Assembly (NCBI GenBank): GCA_963790715.1
Contig: CAWBPN010000018.1
Location: 310,001-374,000, forward strand
Reading direction: 5' to 3'
Source: DCFW01 sp963790715
Lineage (GTDB): Bacteria > Bacteroidota > Bacteroidia > Bacteroidales > Bacteroidaceae
Length of the DNA: 64,000 bases
Shown here: positions 25,501-34,818 of the stretch, piece by piece
Numbering within the stretch: position 1 is the first letter of the stretch
Layout of the letters: every line of letters starts with the position of its first letter
Translations under genes and position numbers: made by a program
Notes under the pieces: generated by a model
What the model saw: only the letters and a program-made list of their open reading frames with translations
The model's database searches: none
What the model was told of the DNA's origin: nothing

Positions 25501-27269
25501 TCATCAATTTCGCCCAGCTCAAGCCAACGCATTCCTTTATCATCAAGTAAGCTGTTAACTTCATTGTAACGTTTACTATTTTCTGTTATTTCTACGGCAC
25601 TTAATGTGCCTGAACTCAAAGCTGCTTCAATGGATTTCTTTTCATCTTCCAATTGAGAAATTTCTTTTTCCAATATTTCAAATTCACGACGTTCCTTGAA
25701 TGTTTTACGCCGTTTATCATTTAGCCGTACTTTCTTTGTCTTAATTTCTTTAGTTTTTTTGTCCTCTGGTTTGTTTGCATTATGTTCTTCTTCCCATGCA
25801 CGGTATTGTGTATAATTTCCGGGATAATCCTGAATATCGGCCTGACCATGGAACACAAACAGGTGGTCTACCACCTTATCCATAAAATACCTGTCATGAC
25901 TGACTACTATTAGACATCCATTGAATGCGCGCAAATATTCTTCAAGAATATTCATCGTAAGTATGTCCAAGTCATTGGTAGGTTCATCCAATATCAAAAA
26001 ATTAGGATTCTTCATCAACACGGTACACAAATAAAGCCGACGCTTTTCTCCACCGCTTAATTTATATACATAATTATATTGGGCTTCAGGCGAGAACAAA
26101 AAATGTTGCAAGAACTGACCGGCCGACAACTTATGACCGTCGCCCAAATCAATTACATCGGCAATATCACTAATAACGTCAATAACTTTTTGTTGCTCAT
26201 TAAATTGCAACCCGTCCTGAGAATAATATCCGAAGCGAACAGTTTGTCCTATCTCCAAATGCCCTTCATCAAAAAGTTCTTCCCCGGTTAATATCTTAAT
26301 GAATGTAGATTTGCCTGTTCCGTTATTACCAATAATACCCAACTTTTCATAACGTGAGAAAACATAATTGAAATCATTTAATATCTTCAAATCACCGAAA
26401 CTCTTATAAAGGTGCTTCGCCTCAAATATTTTATTTCCGATATAAGTAGATTTCACGTCAAGGCTAATGTTCTTATCTTCTGCCTGACCTTTTACTTTTT
26501 CTTCCAACTTTGCAAAATTATCTTTCCGGTAATTGGCTTTATGTCCGCGTGCCTGCGGCATGCGACGCATCCAGTCCAATTCATACCTGTATAAATTGCG
26601 AGCATGCGCAAGTTCGGCATTGGTAGCATCAATACGCTCTTGCCGTTTTTCAAGATAATAACTGTAATTTCCTTTATATATATATAGTTGCTTATTATCT
26701 ATTTCTACAATTGAATTGCAAACGCGATCAAGAAAATAACGGTCATGGGTAACCATAAGCAAACTGATATTCGATTTTTCAAGATATGCCTCCAACCACT
26801 CAATCATATCCAAATCCAAATGGTTGGTAGGCTCATCCAATATCAATAAATCAGGATTATGGACTAATACCGCGGCTAATGCAGCACGCTTAAGTTGTCC
26901 GCCGCTAAGTTGTGATATAGGTTGGTCAAAGTTGCTAATATCAAGTTTCGTCAACAGTTTTTCCATAAGCAAGCGATGCTCATCATCGTCACAACGATCC
27001 AAGCATGCTCTGCGTACGGTAAAATTCTTCGGGAAACTGGGATCTTGTTCAAGATACCCCATTCTTATGTCACGGCTTAAGATTATCTCACCATTATCGT
27101 AATCTTCTTTACCGGCTATGATATTAAGTAATGTTGTCTTTCCGCTACCATTGGCAGCTATCAACCCGATACGTTCTCCCTGCATAAGGCTGAAAGTGAT
27201 GTCAGAAAATAAAACACGATCACCGAAAGACTTTGATAAGCCTTTAACTTGCAAACAATTTTCAACCAT
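25497..27269 (-). CDS. ABC-F family ATPase (Uup/EttA-like)
   Basis: 590 residues with two soluble ABC domains and no membrane part. Domain 1: Walker A GLIAANGSGKTTLLNII, signature LSGGQLKRAALA, Walker B LLILDEPTNHLD. Domain 2: GIIGNNGTGKSTFIKIL, LSGGEKRRLYLC, FLILDEPTNDLD. Between them is the linker (about 230-290) that in ABC-F proteins contacts the ribosomal exit site. A basic C-terminal coiled coil (about 500-585) is Uup-like. It acts on translating ribosomes or, as for Uup, in DNA transactions. I cannot tell which paralogue it is. Confidence 0.92.
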   Translation of the reverse strand: MVENCLQVKGLSKSFGDRVLFSDITFSLMQGERIGLIAANGSGKTTLLNIIAGKEDYDNGEIILSRDIRMGYLEQDPSFPKNFTVRRACLDRCDDDEHRLLMEKLLTKLDISNFDQPISQLSGGQLKRAALAAVLVHNPDLLILDEPTNHLDLDMIEWLEAYLEKSNISLLMVTHDRYFLDRVCNSIVEIDNKQLYIYKGNYSYYLEKRQERIDATNAELAHARNLYRYELDWMRRMPQARGHKANYRKDNFAKLEEKVKGQAEDKNISLDVKSTYIGNKIFEAKHLYKSFGDLKILNDFNYVFSRYEKLGIIGNNGTGKSTFIKILTGEELFDEGHLEIGQTVRFGYYSQDGLQFNEQQKVIDVISDIADVIDLGDGHKLSAGQFLQHFLFSPEAQYNYVYKLSGGEKRRLYLCTVLMKNPNFLILDEPTNDLDILTMNILEEYLRAFNGCLIVVSHDRYFMDKVVDHLFVFHGQADIQDYPGNYTQYRAWEEEHNANKPEDKKTKEIKTKKVRLNDKRRKTFKERREFEILEKEISQLEDEKKSIEAALSSGTLSAVEITENSKRYNEVNSLLDDKGMRWLELGEIDD

Positions 27270-27277
27270 TTATAATA

Positions 27278-27901
27278 TCAATTATGATGGCAATGGCAAT
27301 GACCATGTTCACCGCAACAGTTTCCATCTTTGCCGTCATGATGAGGTTCATGGTTGCATTCATCTTTATCACAATCGTCGTCACATCCGCAACAACAATC
27401 ATCATGAGAATGCAACAAATTAGTCATCCCCTCAATCTCGTCCTTTGTAGCCAAACGAGATTCAATGATTTCACCGACGAACGTCAAATCCGCTCCGGCC
27501 AAAGGATGATTTAAATCGACTGTAACCAAAGTGTCAGTAACCTCTACCACGGTAGAATTCATGCGATTACCTTCAGCATCCATCAATGGTACTATTGCAT
27601 CCTTATATATATGTTCCTTGTCAAAATGCCCATTAACCTCAAATGTTTTACGAGGCAAATCAATAACTCGCTCATCTTCATATTCGCCATAAGCATCTTT
27701 ACACAGAATTGTAAAATCGAACTTATCACCCTTGTTAAGTCCTACTACCTGAACTTCAAAAGCATCCAACGTAATATCCATCCCGGATATGAATTGATAA
27801 GGATGTTCTTTTGTTGCTTCTTCCACTAATTCTTTTTCACCATCTTCCGTAGTATACAACTTATACGACAGAATAATCAGTTTGTTTGTCGTCGTTCCCA
27901 T
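27278..27901 (-). CDS. slyD: FKBP-type peptidyl-prolyl isomerase SlyD with metal-binding tail
   Basis: 207 residues. Residues 1-150 form the FKBP domain with the inserted-flap (IF) chaperone domain typical of SlyD (PYQFISGMDITLDAFEVQVVG, then DAYGEYEDERVIDLPR, and NHPLAGADLTFVGEI). The last 45 residues are extremely rich in His, Cys and Asp (HSHDDCCCGCDDDC and CGEHGHCHCHHN), a tail that binds nickel and other soft metals. It is a cytosolic foldase and likely metal store or chaperone. A promoter lies just upstream at 27925-27953. Confidence 0.93.
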   Translation of the reverse strand: MGTTTNKLIILSYKLYTTEDGEKELVEEATKEHPYQFISGMDITLDAFEVQVVGLNKGDKFDFTILCKDAYGEYEDERVIDLPRKTFEVNGHFDKEHIYKDAIVPLMDAEGNRMNSTVVEVTDTLVTVDLNHPLAGADLTFVGEIIESRLATKDEIEGMTNLLHSHDDCCCGCDDDCDKDECNHEPHHDGKDGNCCGEHGHCHCHHN

Positions 27902-27924
27902 CTTGTTTTTTATATTAATTGCCG

Positions 27925-27953
27925 CAAAGATAGTACATTTATATTTAAATCAA
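27925..27953 (-). promoter_or_regulatory. promoter of slyD
   Basis: Minus-strand TATCTTTG (plus 27925-27932) with TTG (plus 27951-27953) 18 nt upstream. The slyD ATG is 24 bases downstream. Confidence 0.5.
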
Positions 27954-28029
27954 TTCAAGATGACAATGAAATTACAACGAGGAGATTACAGGGCTAAATA
28001 ATATTTTTTAAAAACTTTTTTATAATTTA

Positions 28030-28061
28030 TGTGGGGGATTGTGGAGAATTGTGTATCTTAG
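28030..28061 (+). promoter_or_regulatory. MraZ operator repeats and -7 box of the dcw cluster
   Basis: Three direct decamers run without gaps: TGTGGGGGAT (28030-28039), TGTGGAGAAT (28040-28049) and the weaker TGTGTATCTT (28050-28059). MraZ is known to bind TGGG-type direct repeats at a 10-bp period upstream of its own gene. TATCTTAG (28054-28061) matches the -7 box with one mismatch, so bound MraZ would cover the promoter. The mraZ start is 27 bases away. Confidence 0.6.
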
Positions 28062-28087
28062 CCGCTCAATTAATATGATCATTATTA

Positions 28088-28561
28088 ATGGAAAGATTTT
28101 TGGGTAACGTAGAGGCTAAAACTGACTCTAAAGGTAGAGTATTCCTACCCGCTTTGTTCAGGAAACAACTGCAAGCTGCAGCTGAAGATAAGCTTATTAT
28201 GCGCAAAGATATTTTCCAGGATTGCTTAATACTATATCCCGAAAGTGTTTGGGACCGGGAATTAAGCGACTTGCGTAAACGACTAAACAAATGGAATCCT
28301 AAACACCAACAAATATTCCGACAGTTCGTATCTGATGTAGAGATTATTACTCCTGACAATAACGGACGCATACTTTTGCCTAAAAGATACTTGCAAATGA
28401 CAGGAATAATCAACGAAGTACGCTTCATCGGAGTTTATGACACAATTGAAATCTGGGCTAAAGAAAAGACGGAAAAACCATTTCTTAATTCAGAAGATTT
28501 TTCGAAATGCATGGAAGAAATAATGGGTAAACAGGAAGGAGACAATAATGGAAATGAATAA
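28088..28561 (+). CDS. mraZ: transcriptional repressor MraZ
   Basis: 157 residues with two AbrB-like SpoVT domains. The first has FLGNVEAKTDSKGRVFLPALFR (read in parts), the second DNNGRILLPKRYLQMTGI. MraZ represses the division and cell-wall cluster by binding repeats upstream of itself, and such repeats are seen at 28030-28059. It is the first gene of a dcw cluster in which all following genes to 43946 are on the same strand with overlaps or gaps under 30 bases. Its end overlaps rsmH by 14 bases. Confidence 0.95.
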   Translation: MERFLGNVEAKTDSKGRVFLPALFRKQLQAAAEDKLIMRKDIFQDCLILYPESVWDRELSDLRKRLNKWNPKHQQIFRQFVSDVEIITPDNNGRILLPKRYLQMTGIINEVRFIGVYDTIEIWAKEKTEKPFLNSEDFSKCMEEIMGKQEGDNNGNE

Positions 28562-29471
28562 TCCTGCATATCATGTTCCTGTACTGCTCAAAACCAGTAT
28601 TGAAGGCTTGAACATCAAGCCTGACGGCGTTTATGTGGACGTCACTTTCGGAGGTGGCGGACATTCAAAGGAGATATTGCGACATTTGGGAAAAGACGGA
28701 CATCTTTACGGATTTGACCAAGATGCCGATGCCGAAAAAAATATCGTAAACGACAATCGCTTTACTTTTGTTCGCAGTAACTTTCGCTTTCTACTCAACT
28801 TCATGAAATACTATGGAGTGGGAAAAATCGATGGACTGCTAGCCGACTTGGGAGTTTCTTCACACCACTTTGATGATGAGACAAGAGGATTTTCGTTCCG
28901 TTTCAACAGCGATTTGGACATGCGTATGAACACACGTGGCGGTATCACTGCCGTAGATGTCATTAACAAATATGATGAAGAACGGCTTGCCAATATCTTT
29001 TACCAATACGGCGAACTGAAGAACGGCAAAAAACTTGCTTCTACCATTATTAAAGAACGTGCAAAAGGAAAGATCAAAACTACTGATGAATTTTTAAATA
29101 TTATCGAACCTCTTTTCCATCGTGAAAGAGAAAAAAAAGAATTGGCAAAAGTATTTCAGGCACTACGAATCGAAGTTAACCATGAAATGGATGCTTTAAA
29201 GGAAATGCTGTCTGCCTCCACACAATTACTACGTCCACACGGACGGTTAGTGGTTATCACCTATCATTCTCTTGAAGACCGAATAGTAAAAAACATAATG
29301 AAGACCGGCAATTGTGAAGGGAAGCAAAATAAGGATTTTTTCGGACAAGTTCAATCACCTTATAAACTAATAAATAATAAAGTGATAGTACCTAACGACG
29401 ATGAAATAAAATCAAATCCGCGATCAAGAAGTGGAAAATTAAGAATTGCTGAAAGAAACGAAGATGAGTGA
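28548..29471 (+). CDS. rsmH: 16S rRNA m4C1402 methyltransferase RsmH (MraW)
   Basis: 307 residues. It N4-methylates C1402 of 16S rRNA. The SAM-binding motif YVDVTFGGGGHSKEIL is near residue 29. Other family motifs are GFDQDADAEKN, IDGLLADLGVSSHHFDD, RGFSFRFNSDLDMRMN, VFQALRIEVNHEMDAL and VITYHSLEDRIVKN. An in-frame ATG six bases in (28554) is an equally good start. The stop overlaps the next gene. Confidence 0.96.
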   Translation: MEMNNPAYHVPVLLKTSIEGLNIKPDGVYVDVTFGGGGHSKEILRHLGKDGHLYGFDQDADAEKNIVNDNRFTFVRSNFRFLLNFMKYYGVGKIDGLLADLGVSSHHFDDETRGFSFRFNSDLDMRMNTRGGITAVDVINKYDEERLANIFYQYGELKNGKKLASTIIKERAKGKIKTTDEFLNIIEPLFHREREKKELAKVFQALRIEVNHEMDALKEMLSASTQLLRPHGRLVVITYHSLEDRIVKNIMKTGNCEGKQNKDFFGQVQSPYKLINNKVIVPNDDEIKSNPRSRSGKLRIAERNEDE

Positions 29472-29883
29472 AAGTAAAAATAAAATAGAGAAAGAGGAAC
29501 AACCAACTGTACAACCTGATAATGATCAACAAAAAGACACCAAATTAGGTGGTTTGTTCCTACAAAGCATATTGGGAGGAGACTTCCTAACCAATCCTTT
29601 TATACGCCGCCAAGGTAAACTTATCGTGCTGATAATGATCTTTATAATTTTTTATATTAGCAACCGGTACACTGTACAGCAACAAATGATAGATATTCAA
29701 AACAAAGAAGATACTTTACAAGACATCAAATATAATGCGCTTACAAGTTCTTCGGAACTGCTCGAGCTGACACGGCAATCACGTATAGAAGATTATATTA
29801 CTACTCAAAATAGCAAGTTGCAAACATCTACCAACCCGCCATACTTAATTAAAGATAACGACAATGATAAAAAAGACAACTAA
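29464..29883 (+). CDS. FtsL-like cell division protein
   Basis: About 139 residues with a charged cytosolic N-terminus, one membrane helix (GKLIVLIMIFIIFYISNRYT region, about residues 52-72) and a periplasmic coiled-coil-like stretch after it. Position between rsmH and ftsI and this topology are those of FtsL, which joins FtsB/FtsQ and activates septal wall synthesis. Sequence identity in this family is always low. I use the ATG at 29464, which overlaps the rsmH stop; an upstream in-frame ATG at 29446 is less likely. Confidence 0.8.
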   Translation: MSESKNKIEKEEQPTVQPDNDQQKDTKLGGLFLQSILGGDFLTNPFIRRQGKLIVLIMIFIIFYISNRYTVQQQMIDIQNKEDTLQDIKYNALTSSSELLELTRQSRIEDYITTQNSKLQTSTNPPYLIKDNDNDKKDN

Positions 29884-32062
29884 AAAAAATATCATGACAC
29901 GATATTTCATCATTATTATGATGATGGGATTAGTTGGGTTGGCTGTTATCGTAAAAGCAGGTTATATTATGTTTTTTAAAAAAGCATATTGGGAAACCGT
30001 AGACAATAAATTTATAGTAGAAAATATTCCGATATCGCCTGTAAGGGGGAATATCATCTCTTCTGATGGGAAACTGTTGGCGACAAATCTGCCGCAATAT
30101 AAAATATACATGGATTTTAAAGCCGGTAACATAAAAGCTAAAGATAATAAAGGCAATAAAGAAGTAAAATCTCGCGACTCACTATTCAGAGCCAGTCTTC
30201 CTGCCATTTGTAAAGGGTTGCACAATATTCTCCCCGATATGTCGGCATCACAATTCAGGAGTAGAATACTTGAAGGATATAAGAAGAAAACGCGTTGCTG
30301 TCTGCTTTATCCTTATCGCATTTCTTACATCAAATATAAAATGACGAAACGTATTCCATTCTTATGTTTGCCGGCTAACAAAAGCGGGTATTATGCAGAA
30401 CAATATAATCAGAGGATTAAAATGTTCGGCTCTTTGGCAGCAAAGACTTTAGGCGAAATGGTGTTGGATACGACAAAAAAGGCGAATAAAAAGAAAAAGG
30501 AACCGGTTGTCAAAGCAAAAAACGGGCTGGAATTTGCTTATGACTCTGTATTAAGAGGAACTCCGGGTAAATCACATCGTCAAAAAGTCATGAATAAATA
30601 TCTTAATATCGTTGACATTCCTCCTATTGACGGTTGCGATATAGTAAGTTCGATAGACGTAAGCATGCAGGACATTTCCGAGAAGGCTTTAGTGGACGAA
30701 TTAAAGGCAGTAAACGGCAACGTTGGTGTCGTAATATTAATGGAGGTGGCAACCGGAGACGTTAAAGCCATAGTAAATATGACTAAATGTGCCGACGGCA
30801 GCTATCACGAGATACAAAACACAGCACTAACAAGTCTGATGGAACCGGGTTCAACGTTTAAGACTGCGTCAATCATGGTTGGACTTGAAGACGGGATGTT
30901 CGATCTGAACGACGGAGTTAATACTGAGGGTGGAATTGTAATGATGCATGGTCGGCCGATGAAAGACTGGAACTGGTATAAAGGTGGATACCACTATCTG
31001 ACCGTTCCGCAAATAATGATGAAATCTTCAAACATCGGTGTATCTACTTTGATTGACAGCCACTACTATAATAATCCTCAAAAATTTGTTCGCGGATTAT
31101 ATAGGGAAGGGATAAATGCCGATTTAAAGTTGGCGATACCAGGAGTAGTCAAAGCACGCATACGTATGCCGAACAAGAATAATTGGTCGAAAACGGCATT
31201 GGCGTGGATGTCTATCGGATATGAGACACAGATACCGCCAATAAATATGGCGACATTCTACAATGCTATAGCGAATAACGGAGTGATGGTAAAGCCTCGA
31301 TTTGTAAAACAAATACTTAAGAATGGGAAAGTGGTTCAAGATATTCCAGTGGGGATTATAAAAAAATCCATTTGTTCAAAAAGGACTCTCGATAAAGTAC
31401 ACACTATCCTTTGGCGTGTAGTCAACATGGAAGGCGGATTAGGAAAACCTGCACGTTCATCGCAATTCTACATATCAGGTAAAACAGGTACGGCACAAAT
31501 TGCGCATGCCGGCGGATACAAAAGCGGAGGGACAAGCTATCTACTTAGTTTTGCCGGATACTTCCCTTCTGAAGCGCCTAAATATTCAATGTATGTAGCA
31601 ATTCAAAAAAGAGGACTTCCTGCCTCCGGCGGTCTTATGGCAGGAAGCGTATTTCATAAAATAGCAGAAAGGATATATGCTAAAAACCTTAGTACCAACA
31701 TGTCACGTGCCATTGATTCGGACGCGGTATTTGTGCCTGATGTTAAAACAGGGAATGTCGATGACATGAAAGAGATATTGAATGGTTTAGAGATACAAAA
31801 CCTGGAAAAATTTAAGCCTGTGGATATTAAAGCTTTCGGAACAGCCACACACACAGGTCATACAGTTTATATAAATCCTCAAAACATATCATTATATAGT
31901 ATACCGAATGTTATAGGTATGGGAGCAAGAGATGCAGTTTATCTTATGGAGAAATGCGGATTACACGTACGTTTGTCCGGAACCGGTAAAGTTTACTGGC
32001 AGAGTATTCCGCAAGGTACAAAAATAAATAAAGGCATGACCATTGCCATTCGTTTAAATTAA
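29864..32062 (+). CDS. ftsI: septal penicillin-binding protein FtsI (PBP3) with PASTA domain
   Basis: 732 residues. One N-terminal membrane helix (about 12-34) is followed by the PBP dimerisation domain and the class B transpeptidase domain. All three active-site motifs are visible: SxxK with Ser330-Lys333 (GSTFK), SxN at 388-390 (SSN) and KTG at 540-542. A C-terminal PASTA domain (about 675-732, SIPNVIGMGARDAVYLMEK) is typical of Bacteroidota FtsI. It cross-links peptidoglycan at the division septum with FtsW. It overlaps the ftsL-like gene by 20 bases. Confidence 0.95.
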   Translation: MIKKTTKKNIMTRYFIIIMMMGLVGLAVIVKAGYIMFFKKAYWETVDNKFIVENIPISPVRGNIISSDGKLLATNLPQYKIYMDFKAGNIKAKDNKGNKEVKSRDSLFRASLPAICKGLHNILPDMSASQFRSRILEGYKKKTRCCLLYPYRISYIKYKMTKRIPFLCLPANKSGYYAEQYNQRIKMFGSLAAKTLGEMVLDTTKKANKKKKEPVVKAKNGLEFAYDSVLRGTPGKSHRQKVMNKYLNIVDIPPIDGCDIVSSIDVSMQDISEKALVDELKAVNGNVGVVILMEVATGDVKAIVNMTKCADGSYHEIQNTALTSLMEPGSTFKTASIMVGLEDGMFDLNDGVNTEGGIVMMHGRPMKDWNWYKGGYHYLTVPQIMMKSSNIGVSTLIDSHYYNNPQKFVRGLYREGINADLKLAIPGVVKARIRMPNKNNWSKTALAWMSIGYETQIPPINMATFYNAIANNGVMVKPRFVKQILKNGKVVQDIPVGIIKKSICSKRTLDKVHTILWRVVNMEGGLGKPARSSQFYISGKTGTAQIAHAGGYKSGGTSYLLSFAGYFPSEAPKYSMYVAIQKRGLPASGGLMAGSVFHKIAERIYAKNLSTNMSRAIDSDAVFVPDVKTGNVDDMKEILNGLEIQNLEKFKPVDIKAFGTATHTGHTVYINPQNISLYSIPNVIGMGARDAVYLMEKCGLHVRLSGTGKVYWQSIPQGTKINKGMTIAIRLN

Positions 32063-32074
32063 AAGATATAGAAA

Positions 32075-33526
32075 ATGAAATTAAGTATTCTATTACAGAA
32101 AATTGCTGAGAAGAAAATTATCGGTAATGATGAAATCGAAATAAAAGGAATCAGCATTGATTCCCGCAAAACAGGTCAGGACTATGCTTTTATAGCCTTC
32201 AAAGGTACACAAGTCGACGGACATGATTTTATTGAGCAGTCCATTGATAAAGGTGCAAAAGCGATTATATGTGAAGTGTTACCGACAAATTTAAGAAATG
32301 ACATAACGTATGTTCAGATAGAAGACCCTGAAAGCGCAATAGGCAGTATTGCCACCGTCTTTTACGGTGATCCAACTACAAAGTTCAAGCTTGTAGGTGT
32401 AACCGGAACTAACGGTAAAACTACTATTGCCACCTTATTATATAGGATGTTTCTTAAATTCGGCTATAAGGTAGGATTACTGTCAACTGTTTGCAATTAT
32501 GTAAACGAAACTGCATATCAGGCAACACAAACCACTCCCGACCCTGTAACGCTGAATGAATTATTAGGCAAAATGGCTGATGAAGGCTGCCAATACGCAT
32601 TTATGGAAGTAAGTTCGCATTCCATAGCCCAGAATAGAATAAGCGGATTGCACTTCACCGGAGGTATATTTACCAACATAACCCGCGATCATCTTGATTA
32701 TCACAAGACTTTCGAGAACTACCTGAAAGCAAAAAAGAAGTTCTTTGACGATCTGCCTGCAACGGCATTCGCCATAACCAACTTGGATGATAAACACGGA
32801 GAAATAATGCTGCAAAACACCAAGGCGACAAAATACACATATTCATTACAAACGCTTTGCGACTTCAAGGGCAAGATTATTGAGGATCATTTTGAAGGAA
32901 TGTTATTGAATATCAACGGACAAGATGTATCTTTGCACTTTACAGGAAGATTTAATGCTTCGAATTTGTTAGCCGTATTCGGTGCTGCCACTTTACTTGG
33001 AAAATCTAAAGAAGATGTATTGGTGGCATTAAGTACATTATATCCGGTCAGCGGACGATTTGAATCCATCAGGTCGCCTAAAGGTTTCAGTGCTATTGTT
33101 GATTATGCTCACACTCCGGATGCCATAGTCAACGTGCTTGACACAATTAAAGAAGTATTGAGCGGGAAAGGTAAAATTATTACGGTCGTCGGAGCCGGCG
33201 GTAATCGAGACAAGGGTAAACGTCCGATTATGGCACAAGAGGCTGAAAAGCGCAGTGATAAAGTTATTATCACAAGCGATAATCCTCGGTTCGAAGACCC
33301 GAACGACATAATAAATGACATGTTAGCCGGATTAAATGACGAACAACGCCAAAACGTGATTAGCATCACAGACCGCAAAGAGGCTATCCGCACGGCCTGC
33401 ATGTTGGCACAAAAAGGTGACGTTATTCTTGTAGCCGGGAAAGGGCATGAGAACTATCAAGACGTAAAAGGGATGAAACACCACTTTGATGACAAGGAAG
33501 TCTTGAGAGAAATTTTTGGTATATAA
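32075..33526 (+). CDS. murE: UDP-MurNAc-tripeptide synthetase MurE (meso-DAP adding)
   Basis: 483 residues. It adds the third stem residue in peptidoglycan precursor synthesis. N-terminal ISIDSRKTGQDYAFIAFKG binds the UDP-sugar. The P-loop is VTGTNGKTTIATLL; ITRDHLDYHKTFENY (read NITRDHLDYHKTF) carries the carbamylated-Lys neighbourhood; the C-terminal DNPR (ITSDNPRFEDP) is the signature for meso-diaminopimelate rather than lysine. The cytosolic enzyme lies between ftsI and mraY as usual. Confidence 0.96.
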   Translation: MKLSILLQKIAEKKIIGNDEIEIKGISIDSRKTGQDYAFIAFKGTQVDGHDFIEQSIDKGAKAIICEVLPTNLRNDITYVQIEDPESAIGSIATVFYGDPTTKFKLVGVTGTNGKTTIATLLYRMFLKFGYKVGLLSTVCNYVNETAYQATQTTPDPVTLNELLGKMADEGCQYAFMEVSSHSIAQNRISGLHFTGGIFTNITRDHLDYHKTFENYLKAKKKFFDDLPATAFAITNLDDKHGEIMLQNTKATKYTYSLQTLCDFKGKIIEDHFEGMLLNINGQDVSLHFTGRFNASNLLAVFGAATLLGKSKEDVLVALSTLYPVSGRFESIRSPKGFSAIVDYAHTPDAIVNVLDTIKEVLSGKGKIITVVGAGGNRDKGKRPIMAQEAEKRSDKVIITSDNPRFEDPNDIINDMLAGLNDEQRQNVISITDRKEAIRTACMLAQKGDVILVAGKGHENYQDVKGMKHHFDDKEVLREIFGI

Positions 33527-33545
33527 AACTTTTTAAAGTTAGATT

Positions 33546-34814
33546 ATGTTATATTATCTGTTTCATTGGCTGAATACCTACAACATTCCCGGAGCGAGAA
33601 TGTTCGGATATGTTTCTTTCAGAGCCTTGTTGGCTGTGATTCTGGCACTACTTATTTCAAGTATATTCGGCTATAAGTTTATCAACCTATTAAAGAAGAA
33701 ACAAATTACCGAGACTCAAAGAGACGCAAGTATCGACCCGTTCGGCGTAAACAAAATAGGAGTACCGAGCATGGGAGGTATCATCATCATTTTCTCAATT
33801 CTCATTCCCTGTCTGTTATTAGGTAAACTTGAGAATGTATATATAATACTGATGATGGTCACCACCGTATGGCTTGGATTGTTGGGATTCCTTGATGACT
33901 ATATCAAGATATTCAAACATAATAAAGATGGGTTATCACCTAAATTCAAAATCTTCGGTCAAGTAATACTTGGACTTTTCGTAGGGCTTACACTGTATTA
34001 TAGTCCTCAAGTTCACATTCGTGAGAACATAGAGATACAAAAAAACAATAAAATAGTACGTGTAGTACATGTACCGCGTAACATAAAATCTACACAAACC
34101 ACCATTCCGTTCTTCAAAGAGAACAACTTGGATTATGCCAAGGTGGTTGGTTTCTTAGGCAAAAATGCACAAAAGGGCGGATGGATTTTATTTGTCATCA
34201 TCACCATCATTGTTGTCACAGCCGTATCAAACGGAGCCAATTTAAACGATGGGATGGATGGAATGGCGGCGGGTAACTCGGCCATTATAGGCGTCGCGCT
34301 TGGTATTTTAGCATACATGTCAAGCCATATCAAATTTGCAGCATATCTGAATATAATGTATATACCCGGCAGTGAGGAGTTGGTTATCTTCATCTGTGCA
34401 TTTGTAGGGGCATTAATCGGATTTTTATGGTACAATGCATATCCGGCACAGGTGTTCATGGGCGACACCGGTAGCTTGACCATCGGAGGTATAATCGGTG
34501 TATTCGCTATTCTTATACATAAAGAGCTACTTGTTCCGATACTTTGCGGTATATTCTTTGTTGAAAGTCTTTCAGTAATTTTACAGGTCAATTATTATAA
34601 AGGAGGAAAGAAACGGGGAATCAAGAGGCGTTTATTTAAACGAACGCCTATACATGATCATTTCCGTACAACGCTTGACCAACTTGACCCGGCTTGCACA
34701 TACAAATGGACAAGGCCGAACAAAGCTTTGCACGAATCGAAAATAACTGTAAGATTTTGGATTGCCACTATAGTATTAGCGGCCATAACGATAATTACAT
34801 TAAAGATGAGATAA
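33546..34814 (+). CDS. mraY: phospho-MurNAc-pentapeptide transferase MraY
   Basis: A 422-residue integral membrane enzyme that makes lipid I from UDP-MurNAc-pentapeptide and undecaprenyl phosphate. Ten or so helices are evident. The family motifs are GLLGFLDDYIKIFKHN (catalytic DDY), NGANLNDGMDGMAAGNS, and FMGDTGSLTIGG, followed by the cytosolic RTPIHDHFRTT with HHH-like histidines. Bacteroidota MraY proteins carry an insert around residues 155-195, seen here as the charged loop before LDYAKVVGF. Confidence 0.96.
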   Translation: MLYYLFHWLNTYNIPGARMFGYVSFRALLAVILALLISSIFGYKFINLLKKKQITETQRDASIDPFGVNKIGVPSMGGIIIIFSILIPCLLLGKLENVYIILMMVTTVWLGLLGFLDDYIKIFKHNKDGLSPKFKIFGQVILGLFVGLTLYYSPQVHIRENIEIQKNNKIVRVVHVPRNIKSTQTTIPFFKENNLDYAKVVGFLGKNAQKGGWILFVIITIIVVTAVSNGANLNDGMDGMAAGNSAIIGVALGILAYMSSHIKFAAYLNIMYIPGSEELVIFICAFVGALIGFLWYNAYPAQVFMGDTGSLTIGGIIGVFAILIHKELLVPILCGIFFVESLSVILQVNYYKGGKKRGIKRRLFKRTPIHDHFRTTLDQLDPACTYKWTRPNKALHESKITVRFWIATIVLAAITIITLKMR

Positions 34815-34818
34815 AACC

